Shown one piece after another: positions 1-6,580 of a DNA stretch of 39,334 nucleotides. The stretch lies in contig CANQFZ010000017.1 in the NCBI GenBank assembly GCA_947600065.1, positions 1 through 39,334 of the forward strand. The letters run 5' to 3'. The notes beneath the pieces were generated by a model that did no database searches, was not told the origin of the DNA, and worked only from the letters and a program-made list of their open reading frames with translations. Within the stretch, counting starts at the first letter, position 1; each line of letters starts with the position of its first letter. This DNA is from an uncultured Clostridia bacterium (GTDB lineage Bacteria > Bacillota > Clostridia > Oscillospirales > Ruminococcaceae). A program made the position numbers and the translations under genes.

Positions 1-76
1 TGGTGGAAGTTATAGGGCTCGAACCTATGACCCTCTGCTTGTAAGGCAGATGCTCTCCCAGCTGAGCTAAACTTCC
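1..76 (-). tRNA. tRNA-Val (anticodon TAC)
   Basis: Read on the minus strand this folds as a full cloverleaf. The acceptor GGAAGTT pairs with AACTTCC, the D stem is GCTC/GAGC, the anticodon stem TCTGC/GCAGA holds loop CTTACAA (anticodon TAC, valine), and the T arm is ATAGG-TTCGAGC-CCTAT. The discriminator is A and the CCA end is encoded (bases 1-3). It has its own consensus promoter just upstream. Confidence 0.96.
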
Positions 77-87
77 ATAGCCTAATT

Positions 88-116
88 ATTGTACAACTTT
101 TTTCACGATTTGTCAA
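88..116 (-). promoter_or_regulatory. Sigma-A promoter of tRNA-Val
   Basis: On the minus strand there is TTGACA (111-116), a 17-base spacer and TACAAT (88-93), ending about 11 bases before the tRNA. Both hexamers are close to consensus. Confidence 0.85.
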
Positions 117-280
117 GGGCTTTTTTAATGCTGTAAAAAATTACATAATTCTCTCTATTTTGCTCAAATTTAACTTGCAATATTCGTACAATTCTAACAA
201 AAATTTGTTAAATCTTACCGTACATAAAAAAATGAAAATGTCGAAAAATAAATGCGAAAAGTTCGGAAGGAGGGAAATTT

Positions 281-496
281 ATGATGATTATGGACAAAAT
301 CGCGCTTACGCTGCTTATAATAGGCGGTCTTAACTGGGGTCTTGTAGGAATTTTCGAGTTCGACCTTGTCGCTTGGCTTTTTGGCGGGCAAACCTCGATA
401 TTAAGCAGAATAGTATATGTCCTGGTCGCCCTTGCTGCGATCTGGGCTATTCCGATGCTTTTCAGAAGCAGAAACAGTTCAACTGCCGAAGCATAA
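281..496 (+). CDS. DUF378-family small membrane protein
   Basis: This 71-residue protein matches the DUF378 (YuzA-like) family. The family hallmark is an N-terminal helix with the segment GGLNWGLVG, followed by F-DLVAWLFG and a second hydrophobic helix ending in a short polar tail. Two transmembrane helices are visible, at about residues 6-32 and 40-61, so it should sit in the cytoplasmic membrane. The function of the family is unknown. The start is the first ATG of MMIMDK, chosen because GGAAGGAGG ends about 7 bases upstream; the second and third ATG codons lie too far from it. It stands alone between a tRNA and metA, and a strong hairpin terminator follows directly. Confidence 0.9.
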   Translation: MMIMDKIALTLLIIGGLNWGLVGIFEFDLVAWLFGGQTSILSRIVYVLVALAAIWAIPMLFRSRNSSTAEA

Positions 497-500
497 AACT

Positions 501-536
501 ATTCGGAGCAAAAGTTCTTTGCTCCGAATTTTATTT
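501..536 (+). terminator. Rho-independent terminator after the DUF378 gene
   Basis: ATTCGGAGCAAA (501-512) pairs perfectly with TTTGCTCCGAAT (518-529) around a 5-base loop. The hairpin is followed by a T-rich tail (TTTATTTT). Confidence 0.88.
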
Positions 537-633
537 TGGGGCAAATGCTGACAAGAAACCGAAAGGAACGCGCTCTCACGCTCAAAGGTTTTTCTTACTC
601 AAAGAACTAACCCCTCAAAAATTCTTTGTTGGA

Positions 634-739
634 TTGCCTTTTCAAAGTACGGCTTTGAAAAGGCAATGCGGGGAAAACTCCTTTTAGAGGTTAGAGATTA
701 GAGGTAAGAGGTTAGAATTTTAGTTCTAACCTCTTTTTT
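634..739 (+). repeat. Partial copy of the composite intergenic repeat
   Basis: The first palindrome of the composite repeat is present: TTGCCTTTTCAAAG (634-647) pairs with CTTTGAAAAGGCAA (653-666). GCGGGGAAAACTC follows, which is a truncated second palindrome, then a 7-base-unit array (AGAGGTT-like). The array folds back on itself: AAGAGGTTAGAA (706-717) pairs with TTCTAACCTCTT (724-735), followed by a T run, so this end also looks like a plus-strand intrinsic terminator. No gene is visible between 497 and 762 apart from this and the terminator. Confidence 0.8.
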
Positions 740-762
740 CCTGCTCCAAACTTATTCTTATT

Positions 763-1680
763 TTAAACGCTTTTAGAGATATCAAACGGCGTTGTTTGAT
801 AAACAAAATAATTCAGCCAATTTGTAAACAGCAGCGTTGAATGTGCCCGCCATCTGAGTTCGGGCTCTTTTGAGGGGTCGTCGTCGGGATAATAATGCTT
901 CGGTATCTGCGGGTCCATTCCCTTTTCAAGGTCGCGGCGATACTCGCTGTCTAGCGTTTTCGCGTCATACTCCGAATGCCCCGTTATGAAAAACCGCGAG
1001 CCGCTTTCGTTTCCAACGGCATAAACTCCCGCTTCATCGGAAATTGCCATAAGCCTTAGGTCGGGGTGCTTTAGGATATCCTCGGCGCGCGTTTCGGTGT
1101 GGCGCGAATGAGGCGCACAAAAAACACTGTCAAACCCGTGGAAAAGGCGCGACTTGGGCGTGAGGAGCTTATGCATAAACACTCCCGAACATTTTTCTTT
1201 GAGCGGGTATTTTTGAATACCGTAATGGTAGAACAACGCCGCCTGCGCTCCCCAGCAGATGTGGAGAGTAGAATGGACGTGGGTCGTTGTCCAGTCCATA
1301 ATTTCACAAAGCTCCTGCCAATAGTCAACTTCTTCAAATTCAAGATGTTCAACGGGCGCGCCTGTTATAATAAACCCATCGAAATTCCTGTCCTTTATAT
1401 CGGAAAAGGTCTTGTAAAATTCAAGAAGATGTTCCTGGGGAGTGTTTTTGTTTTCATGAGTGGACATTCCCACAAGCTCAACTTCTATCTGGAGCGGAGT
1501 ATTCGACAGACATCTGAGTATCTGCGTTTCGGTAGTAATTTTTGTGGGCATAAGGTTTAAAAGACCTATTTTAAGAGGTCTGATGTCCTGGTGGAGCGCG
1601 CGGTATTCGGTCATTACGAATATGTGTTCATCTTCGAGCACGCTCTGCGCGGGCAGTCCGTCCGCTATCTTTATCGGCAT
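763..1680 (-). CDS. metA: Homoserine O-acetyltransferase (MetA family)
   Basis: This 305-residue protein covers the MetA family at full length. It acylates homoserine on its hydroxyl, the first committed step of methionine synthesis, in the cytoplasm. The nucleophile Cys142 lies in HICWGAQ, and the catalytic His235 and Glu237 lie in TGHSEYDA. The residue known to set acyl-donor choice is Glu111 (segment GAPVEHLEF). In characterised MetA proteins Glu here goes with acetyl-CoA and Gly with succinyl-CoA, so I call it an acetyltransferase. The start ATG has AAAGGAA upstream and follows a perfect TTGACA-17-TATAAT promoter. It is monocistronic. I see no SAM riboswitch or T-box in its short leader (about 30 bases between promoter and start). 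Confidence 0.95.
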   Translation of the reverse strand: MPIKIADGLPAQSVLEDEHIFVMTEYRALHQDIRPLKIGLLNLMPTKITTETQILRCLSNTPLQIEVELVGMSTHENKNTPQEHLLEFYKTFSDIKDRNFDGFIITGAPVEHLEFEEVDYWQELCEIMDWTTTHVHSTLHICWGAQAALFYHYGIQKYPLKEKCSGVFMHKLLTPKSRLFHGFDSVFCAPHSRHTETRAEDILKHPDLRLMAISDEAGVYAVGNESGSRFFITGHSEYDAKTLDSEYRRDLEKGMDPQIPKHYYPDDDPSKEPELRWRAHSTLLFTNWLNYFVYQTTPFDISKSV

Positions 1681-1715
1681 TTCACATCGTTCCTTTCATT
1701 TGTCGTACAATATAG

Positions 1716-1744
1716 ATTATATAAAATAATTTGGATTTTGTCAA
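1716..1744 (-). promoter_or_regulatory. Sigma-A promoter of metA
   Basis: On the minus strand there is TTGACA (1739-1744), a 17-base spacer and TATAAT (1716-1721), which is a full consensus promoter. The -35 box touches the edge of the adjacent repeat region. Confidence 0.88.
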
Positions 1745-1754
1745 GTAGAAGTAA

Positions 1755-2185
1755 GCATTTAGAGGTTAGAGGTAAGAATGTAAGCGCGTTATCCGCCTTA
1801 CGGCGGATAACGCTGTAAGAATTTCGGGGAACTTTTGAGAGATAAGGTTATTTGGCTTTCAGAGAAAGAGGCTAGAGGCTAGAGCTTTAACCGAAATGTT
1901 ATTTGCTGAATATAACGTTTATTCGCCCTAACCTTCTAGAGGTTAGATGTAAGAAGTAAGAGGTAAGAAATTCGGGGAGCTTTTAAGAGATAAAGTTCTT
2001 TGGTTTTCAGAGAAAGAGGCTAGAGGCTAGAATACTTACGAAAATCGAACAACCTCTCCTTTAAAACTCTAACCTCTTACCTCTAACCTCTAACTTCTAG
2101 AAGGGCGAATAAAGGTCATTTAGAAAAATAGCGTTTGAAAAGAAATAAGAGGTAAGGGTTTAAACTCTTACCTCTTACTTCTAAC
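1755..2185. repeat. Dense cluster of 7-base-unit (AGAGGTT-like) arrays and hairpins
   Basis: No gene is visible here. The stretch holds several arrays built on 7-base units of the form TAGAGGT/AAGAGGT in both orientations. It also has a 12-bp perfect hairpin, GCGTTATCCGCC (1786-1797) pairing with GGCGGATAACGC (1802-1813), and two copies of a roughly 45-base module containing TTTCAGAGAAAGAGGCTAGA (near 1860 and 2010). A TTCGCCCTAACCTTCTAGAGG-like end near 1921 is answered by its inverse near 2096. At the right end AAGAGGTAAG (2147-2156) pairs perfectly with CTTACCTCTT (2167-2176). The same modules recur at 14.6, 33.1 and 38.9 kb. Confidence 0.8.
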
Positions 2186-2247
2186 TGTATAACCTTTACA
2201 AAAAAGATTTTGGCAAACTATAAATTAAAACCACGTTTCGGGAAGTG

Positions 2248-2355
2248 GCATATTTTTACGGTTTTGCGAGCGAAGCGAGCAAAATTGAATTGCCAATAGG
2301 GCAATTCAAAGTAAAAATATGCAGTGTTGAACCCCGCTGTAAAACAGCGGGGTTC
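2248..2355. repeat. Multi-stem palindromic element (three-way-junction type)
   Basis: An outer 12-bp stem, GCATATTTTTAC (2248-2259) with GTAAAAATATGC (2311-2322), encloses two hairpins. One is TTTTGC...GCAAAA (2262-2284) with an inner GCGAAGC mini-hairpin; the other is TTGAATTGCC pairing with GGCAATTCAA. A further 14-bp hairpin follows (TTGAACCCCGCTGT pairing with ACAGCGGGGTTCAA, about 2326-2356). Placed downstream of the minus-strand tRNA-Ser, the last hairpin could end its transcript. There is no coding potential. Confidence 0.75.
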
Positions 2356-2362
2356 AATGCGT

Positions 2363-2452
2363 TGGCGGAGAACGAGGGATTTGAACCCTCGCGCCGGTTA
2401 CCCGACCTACTCCCTTAGCAGGGGAGCCCCTTCACCACTTGGGTAGTTCTCC
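2363..2452 (-). tRNA. tRNA-Ser (anticodon GCT)
   Basis: Read on the minus strand the acceptor GGAGAAC pairs with GTTCTCC, and the anticodon stem CTCCC/GGGAG holds loop CTGCTAA (anticodon GCT, reading AGC/AGU serine). It has the long variable arm typical of serine tRNAs, a G discriminator and an encoded CCA (bases 2363-2365). The 90-base length fits. Confidence 0.95.
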
Positions 2453-2486
2453 GAATGATGACCATTTATATTCAATCACAAATGAT

Positions 2487-2515
2487 ATTATACCATAACC
2501 GTTTTGATTTGTCAA
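2487..2515 (-). promoter_or_regulatory. Sigma-A promoter of tRNA-Ser
   Basis: On the minus strand there is TTGACA (2510-2515), a 17-base spacer and TATAAT (2487-2492), with the tRNA beginning about 35 bases downstream. Confidence 0.87.
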
Positions 2516-2568
2516 GAGTTTTTTTAAAATTCACATATGTGCAGAAAATGATTGTTGTAATATACAGA

Positions 2569-2605
2569 AAACCGCCACATCTTAAATTCAAGGTGTAACG
2601 GCTTT
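2569..2605 (-). terminator. Terminator-like hairpin after the XRE regulator gene
   Basis: On the minus strand AAAGCCGTTACACCTT folds onto AAGATGTGGCGGTTT with one bulged base, one mismatch and two G-U pairs. It lies directly after the stop codon of the 2613-2921 gene and is followed by TTTTCTG. Confidence 0.6.
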
Positions 2606-2612
2606 TACTTGT

Positions 2613-2921
2613 CTATTTTTTCAGCACATCACTTAAATTGAGCAGTGCATCAGCTTTTTCTTCGGACAACGTGCGGAAATTTTCTAAAAGACTGCGTTCT
2701 CTTTCGTTCAGATAGGTACATTCGGTATCATCGTTGAATATTTCGGACAGTGAAGACCCAAGTGCCGAAACAAGCCTGTTAAGCGTTTCAATGGTCGGCT
2801 GCCGTGTACCGTTTTCAATGCCTTTGATATGATGTCCCGACACGCCTGTGATCTGTGTCAGGCGATACATTGACATCTTCTTTTCTTCTCTGAGCTTTTG
2901 CAGCTTTTTTCCAACTTCCAT
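2613..2921 (-). CDS. XRE-family helix-turn-helix regulator
   Basis: This 102-residue protein has a classical Cro/CI helix-turn-helix in its first 62 residues. The recognition region reads MSMYRLTQITGVSGHHIKGI, followed by ENGTRQPTIETLNRLVSALG. The C-terminal 40 residues are charged and helical (LNERERSLLENFRTLSEEKA), a typical dimerisation tail. It should be a cytoplasmic DNA-binding repressor. GAGGGG lies 9 bases upstream of the ATG. It is divergent from the SLOG-type gene at 3057, and the 135-base shared gap contains both promoters, so it may regulate that gene and itself. The pair looks AT-richer than the genes around it. The targets are unknown. Confidence 0.88.
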   Translation of the reverse strand: MEVGKKLQKLREEKKMSMYRLTQITGVSGHHIKGIENGTRQPTIETLNRLVSALGSSLSEIFNDDTECTYLNERERSLLENFRTLSEEKADALLNLSDVLKK

Positions 2922-2952
2922 AACTATCTGCCCCTCAATGTGTATTTACTTC

Positions 2953-2958
2953 ATTATA
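2953..2958 (-). promoter_or_regulatory. Likely -10 box of the XRE regulator gene
   Basis: TATAAT on the minus strand lies 31 bases before the start codon, with TG two bases further upstream. No good -35 box is seen at the right distance, so the assignment is tentative. Confidence 0.5.
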
Positions 2959-2994
2959 TACATTTTCGGGCAATAAAATAATGTCCGTTTGGGC

Positions 2995-3023
2995 TTGAAA
3001 ATATGGATATTTAGGTGTATAAT
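2995..3023 (+). promoter_or_regulatory. Sigma-A promoter of the SLOG-type gene
   Basis: TTGAAA (2995-3000), a 17-base spacer and TATAAT (3018-3023), followed by a roughly 30-base leader with AGGAG ahead of the ATG at 3057. Confidence 0.85.
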
Positions 3024-3056
3024 ATATAGCAATATAGGTGAATAGGAGTTATTGCT

Positions 3057-3542
3057 ATGGATACATACACAATATGTTTTTTCGGACATAGAGTGATAAA
3101 CAGGCATATTGATGCTGCAGAACGTCTTGAAAACATTATAGAAAAATTTGTAAAAAGCAAGGAATATGTGGAGCTCCTCGTTGGGCGTGAGGGTGATTTT
3201 GACATTCTCGTTTCATCTGTTATCTGCCGCATAACCAAAAAATACAATTACGGAAATACCGCTCACGTTCTTGTTCTTCCGTATATGAGAACAGAGTATA
3301 GAGATAACGAGGAAGGTTTTCTGAAATACTATGATGAGGTGGAAATATGTGAAAAGTCCTGCAAAGCGCACTATAAATCGGCAATTCAGATACGGAACAG
3401 AGATATGGTTGATCGCTCGGAGCTTGTGGTTTGCTATGTAGAAAACCAACAGGGCGGTGCGTATACCACAATGCAATATGCTCTCAAACAGTGTAAGAAA
3501 GTAATCAACGTTGCTGATGAGCTGTATGATAAGCTGATATAA
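3057..3542 (+). CDS. SLOG-superfamily (DUF1273/YpsA-like) protein
   Basis: This 161-residue protein starts with a beta strand ending in FFGHR, as in DUF1273/SLOG Rossmann-like proteins. It carries RNRDMVDRSELVVCYVE and QGGAYTTMQYALKQCKKVINV near its C-terminus, the conserved strand-loop-helix of that group. SLOG domains are thought to bind nucleotide-type ligands, and some sit in stress or phage-conflict systems. No catalytic function can be assigned here. There is no signal peptide or membrane helix, so it should be cytoplasmic. The start has AGGAG 8 bases upstream. It is divergent from an XRE repressor and ends in a clear terminator, so the two form an isolated unit beside tRNA-Ser. Confidence 0.75.
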   Translation: MDTYTICFFGHRVINRHIDAAERLENIIEKFVKSKEYVELLVGREGDFDILVSSVICRITKKYNYGNTAHVLVLPYMRTEYRDNEEGFLKYYDEVEICEKSCKAHYKSAIQIRNRDMVDRSELVVCYVENQQGGAYTTMQYALKQCKKVINVADELYDKLI

Positions 3543-3584
3543 ACAAGTCTATTATGTTGGTTCTCCCTTTTTATGTAAAAATCG

Positions 3585-3621
3585 TCACACCTAAAACAAA
3601 GGTGTGAAGGTTTTTCTTTTT
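3585..3621 (+). terminator. Rho-independent terminator of the SLOG-type gene
   Basis: TCACACC (3585-3591) pairs with GGTGTGA (3601-3607), followed within two bases by a run rich in T (GGTTTTTCTTTTTC). Confidence 0.85.
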
Positions 3622-3639
3622 CAGAATAACGTAAAATCG

Positions 3640-3820
3640 CCTTTTTCTTGTCGGCTCCTTTTGTTTTACTGGGTTTGCCGTTTCAAAACAAGGTTTTGAA
3701 ACGGCAATGCGGGGAAAACTCTTGTTCTCCCCAAACCCTTTAGCGCCTAGCTTCGCTATTTCGCGGCTTTGCCGCTCGAAACAAATTCCAGCCTCTTGCT
3801 TCTAATCTCTAGCCTCTATC
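3640..3820 (+). repeat. Internally deleted copy of the composite repeat
   Basis: The first palindrome is TTGCCGTTTCAAAAC pairing with GTTTTGAAACGGCAA (3675-3707). It is followed by GGGGAAAACTCTTGTTCTCCCC-type sequence, CAAACCCTTTAGCGC, a short CGCGGC/GCCGC-like segment, and a 7-base-unit array (GCCTCTTGCTTCTAATCTC). The long AAACTTTTTT palindrome of full copies is missing, as if deleted between short GC repeats. No gene is visible between 3543 and 3880. Confidence 0.75.
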
Positions 3821-3849
3821 TTGACAGGAAAACCGATAAGTGTTATAAT
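3821..3849 (+). promoter_or_regulatory. Consensus sigma-A promoter of the kinase gene
   Basis: TTGACA (3821-3826), exactly 17 bases, then TATAAT (3844-3849), which is a perfect consensus. It begins immediately at the end of the repeat array, and the leader is about 37 bases long. Confidence 0.9.
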
Positions 3850-3892
3850 ATTTTCAGTAATGTTGTGAAGTGTCGGAGCGTTGGAGTGGGAA

Positions 3893-5809
3893 ATGGAACT
3901 GACCGAAATTAAAACGCTGTATTCTTCGGACAGAACCAAAATAGTTCTCGGAGAGTACAAGGACAAACAATTTTTAAAAAAGACGGGCGAATTCTCCCAA
4001 GAAGCCGCCCTTGCTATTTCGTCTCTTAATTCACCTTACGTCGCCAAAATATTTGAGGTCTGCGAAAATTATATCATAACCGAATATGCCGAGGGCTTTC
4101 CATTGTCCGAACGCAAAATTACGAAAAAAGACGTCCTCAGCACGGCTCTAGAACTTTGCGACGCAATATCTGCGCTCCATGAAAAAAACATTATCCACCG
4201 CGACATAAAGCCCTCTAATATCATTATGTGCGAAAACGGGCATATAAAGCTCATCGACTTTGACGCGGCAAGGCTCAAAAAAACCGCCGAAAACAAGGAC
4301 ACCCGCTTTATCGGCACCGACGGCTTTGCCCCGCCCGAGCAATACGGCTTTATGCAGACCGACGAAAGAAGCGACATATATTCGTTCGGCGTTACATTAA
4401 AAATGCTGCTCGGCGAGGATTTTGGACATATCCCTTATAGACGCGTTATTGAAAAATGCACTCGGTTCAATCCCGACGAGCGCTATCCTTCCATAAAAGC
4501 CGTAAAGTTCGCGTTATTGCAAAGCAGAATAATGCCGTTTATAATTGCGGGCGCGGCTGTCGCTGTGTGCATTGCGGCGGCGGTATTGTTTGCAAAGCTT
4601 CTGCCCTCGGCTGACGACAATGATTTGTATTCATCATTTTCTTCGGAATACAGCGCCGTTCCTTCTCATTCTTCATCTGCCCCCGCTCAAAGCTCTTATT
4701 CAAGTTTATCTGTTGAAGAAAGCTCTATCTCTTCGGACATTTCATCAAGTTCATTTTCAAGCTCACCAAAATCATCAAGCAATTCAAATTCATCTAAATC
4801 ATCAAGCAGTTCAAGTTCATCAAGATTTTCCAGCAGTTCAAGCTCGTCAAAATCATCAAGCAGTTCAAGTTCATCTAGAACATCAAGCAATTCAAGTTCA
4901 TCTAGATTTTCCAGCAGTTCAAGTTCATCTAGATCATCAAGCAATTCAAGCTCATCAAGATCATCAAGCAGTTCAAGTTCATCTAGATCTTCCAGCAGTT
5001 CAAGTTCATCAAGATTATCAAGCAGTTCAAGTTCATCATCTTCATCTAATAAAAACCCAAGTGAAATTGTACAGGCGTCCGAGGCTTTTCCCATATTCTG
5101 GGAAGCGCTTACATTGCCGAACGGATTTCCGAAGCTTTCGGATACGGTGTTGTTTTATGATTTCACACCTTTTGAAACCGAGGCGGATATGACCTACAGA
5201 ATTGAGATAGACCGGAAAGAGCTCAGCACGTCCGAAATAAATGCAATTGACGAAAAATTAAAAAAGTGGTTCGGCTCAAATGCCGAGTTTACGGCAAATA
5301 CAGACGACCAAGGAAGACCAAGCCTGTACTATAATAATTCCGATTATTCCGCTAATCTTTATTATTACAGCCTTACAGACCCCCGCTGGATGCTTGAGCT
5401 TTACGGGAAAAAGAGCGTGCAACTGCCCGAGCTTAATCTTAAATTTGCCAACCCTACCATAACGCCAAACAGCGAGCGACCGATAAAATGGGAAGACAAA
5501 GAAGTTCCCGACGAGCTGCCAAAGCTCACGGACTATGTTTCCGAGGCGACTGTTTATCACGGTGATTATGAAATACACTGGTATGATATGAGCTTCAGCG
5601 AGGCACAAGCCGTTTGCAAAAAGCTGGTGAACGCCCTTGACGGATATAGTTATCAGCTTCAGTTCAGCAATGAAACAACGCATAGTCATTACTCCTTTAA
5701 TTTTATTGGGAAATTAAACGGTAAAGAAAGATCCGTATACTTTGATTTCAGCAAAAAAGGTAAAGACGGCTCGTATACGCTGGTAGGCGTGAGGGAGGAT
5801 GGCAGTTGA
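3893..5809 (+). CDS. Membrane-anchored eukaryotic-like Ser/Thr protein kinase with serine-rich linker and duplicated extracellular domain
   Basis: This 638-residue protein should phosphorylate Ser/Thr in the cytoplasm in response to an outside cue. Residues 1-205 form the kinase. They include a likely ATP-binding Lys29 or Lys30, HRDIKPSN (102-109, catalytic Asp104), IDFD (121-124, Mg-binding Asp122, with DFD in place of DFG), GTDGFAPPEQYG (141-152) and SDIYSFG (160-166). The glycine-rich loop is degenerate. A transmembrane helix spans about 213-236. A serine-rich linker with eleven 9-residue repeats follows (285-383). The C-terminus holds two related domains of about 100 residues, each opening with LPxGFPKLSD or VPDELPKLTD. 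The ATG at 3893 is preferred because GGAG lies 6 bases upstream; an in-frame TTG at 3881 is the alternative. No PASTA repeats are present. Confidence 0.9.
   Translation: MELTEIKTLYSSDRTKIVLGEYKDKQFLKKTGEFSQEAALAISSLNSPYVAKIFEVCENYIITEYAEGFPLSERKITKKDVLSTALELCDAISALHEKNIIHRDIKPSNIIMCENGHIKLIDFDAARLKKTAENKDTRFIGTDGFAPPEQYGFMQTDERSDIYSFGVTLKMLLGEDFGHIPYRRVIEKCTRFNPDERYPSIKAVKFALLQSRIMPFIIAGAAVAVCIAAAVLFAKLLPSADDNDLYSSFSSEYSAVPSHSSSAPAQSSYSSLSVEESSISSDISSSSFSSSPKSSSNSNSSKSSSSSSSSRFSSSSSSSKSSSSSSSSRTSSNSSSSRFSSSSSSSRSSSNSSSSRSSSSSSSSRSSSSSSSSRLSSSSSSSSSSNKNPSEIVQASEAFPIFWEALTLPNGFPKLSDTVLFYDFTPFETEADMTYRIEIDRKELSTSEINAIDEKLKKWFGSNAEFTANTDDQGRPSLYYNNSDYSANLYYYSLTDPRWMLELYGKKSVQLPELNLKFANPTITPNSERPIKWEDKEVPDELPKLTDYVSEATVYHGDYEIHWYDMSFSEAQAVCKKLVNALDGYSYQLQFSNETTHSHYSFNFIGKLNGKERSVYFDFSKKGKDGSYTLVGVREDGS
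4745..5041 (+). repeat. 27-bp in-frame minisatellite encoding the serine-rich linker
   Basis: Eleven consecutive 27-base units each encode nine residues of the form x-S-S-S/N-S-S-S-S-R/K, where x is Ser, Phe, Thr or Leu. The first two and last units are most diverged. Units alternate between TCATCAAGC and TTTTCCAGC openings. Copy number is likely to vary between strains by slippage or recombination without shifting the frame. Confidence 0.9.
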
Positions 5810-5811
5810 CA

Positions 5812-5870
5812 GGATACAGTGTACAGTATGCAGTAATTGCCAATAGGCTGTTTGCCGAATATAACATATA
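5812..5870. repeat. CTGTACA-type 7-base array, short copy
   Basis: Just after the kinase stop codon there is ACAGTGTACAGTATGCAGT, an array of 7-base units (reverse reading ACTGTAC), followed by a degenerate GCC...GGC hairpin region and GAATATAACATAT. The same arrangement is found at 14.5 and 19.9 kb. Confidence 0.65.
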
Positions 5871-5880
5871 ATAAGGAAAA

Positions 5881-5917
5881 AGAGACTAGGTGTTAAACTC
5901 TAGTCTCTTAATTTTTA
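5881..5917. terminator. Bidirectional terminator made from an inverted 7-base-unit pair
   Basis: AGAGACTAG (5881-5889) pairs perfectly with CTAGTCTCT (5900-5908). T-rich sequence follows on the plus strand (TTAATTTTT) and on the minus strand (TTTTTCC). It lies between the convergent kinase and lipoprotein genes. Confidence 0.75.
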
Positions 5918-5943
5918 GCCTCTATTCGGTTATGTTTCTACCT

Positions 5944-6561
5944 TTAATTCAGAAACTGCACCTTAGCCGTAGCAAGCGTTGGCAGGGTCTCTAGCGCTCC
6001 CGATGCCATTTCAAACGTATCAAAGCCGTCGCATATTCCCCAAAGCGTAGCTTTATCGCCTACGACGGGTCTTGTGCTTACAGCTTCAACAGGTATCATA
6101 AAATAAACAGGGTCGTCATAATATTGATAATACCCGTCGTTTACATATGTGATATTTATCAAGCCCACAATACAATTCAACCCGTCTACATTCTGAGAAA
6201 GGACCTGCGAAAATTCTCCCGTAACTTTTGCACATTCGCCCTCCATACCGTCAATTGAGCGCATAAGCTGCTGATATGTAACAGTTTCACATTCACTTAC
6301 AATAAGGTCGGTATACTTCAGCAGAAAATCATAGTACGTCATACCTTCCTCATTAGCCATAGCCTCCGCAACGGTGCTATAGTGCTTGTTGGTGTTTGTG
6401 TCTGCGTTATTGTTATTGCCGTTATTGTTGTTGCCGTAATCGTTGTTGTAATTATTGTTGTTGCCCGTGTCGTAGATGATATCTTGAATTTCATTTTTCG
6501 TAGACCAACACCCCGAGCACAAAAGCGCCGCGCACAATGCCGATAAAATAATCTTTTTCAT
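5944..6561 (-). CDS. Putative lipoprotein with Asn-rich linker
   Basis: This 205-residue protein starts with a lipoprotein signal peptide: MKKIILSALCAALL, then CSGC with the modified Cys at residue 18, so it should be anchored to the outer face of the membrane. Residues about 28-58 are an Asn-rich spacer (repeats of NNNN with G, Y, D). The rest (about 60-205) is a globular domain with a likely OB-type beta barrel (segments CAKVTGEFSQVL, VYFMIPVEA and VGDKATLWGICDGF). No enzyme motif is seen. It is translated 19 bases after the XRE-like gene in the same operon and converges on the kinase gene. It might be a partner or sensor for that system, but this rests on position only. Confidence 0.75.
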   Translation of the reverse strand: MKKIILSALCAALLCSGCWSTKNEIQDIIYDTGNNNNYNNDYGNNNNGNNNNADTNTNKHYSTVAEAMANEEGMTYYDFLLKYTDLIVSECETVTYQQLMRSIDGMEGECAKVTGEFSQVLSQNVDGLNCIVGLINITYVNDGYYQYYDDPVYFMIPVEAVSTRPVVGDKATLWGICDGFDTFEMASGALETLPTLATAKVQFLN

Positions 6562-6580
6562 AATAAATTACCTCCATAAT

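Noticed and set aside
1681-1715. SAM riboswitch or T-box ahead of metA
   Set aside because: The leader from the consensus promoter to the start is only about 30 bases, too short for either.
1755-2185. CRISPR array suggested by the repeated blocks
   Set aside because: Units are 7 bases with no unique spacers of 30-40 bases, the spacing is irregular, and no cas genes are present.
2363-3621. Prophage or genomic island integrated at tRNA-Ser
   Set aside because: No integrase, and no duplicate of the tRNA 3' end is visible in the window; the small gene pair lies on the 5' side of the tRNA.
4696-5094. Long minus-strand open frame rich in Leu, Asp and Glu (repeating DELELLDD) across the kinase linker
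   Set aside because: It is the antisense reading of the 27-bp serine-codon repeats. It has no ribosome site or promoter, and the plus-strand gene explains the sequence.
4545-5192. Plus-strand frame with HQAVQVH repeats inside the kinase gene
   Set aside because: It is the shifted reading of the same minisatellite, wholly inside a well-supported gene.
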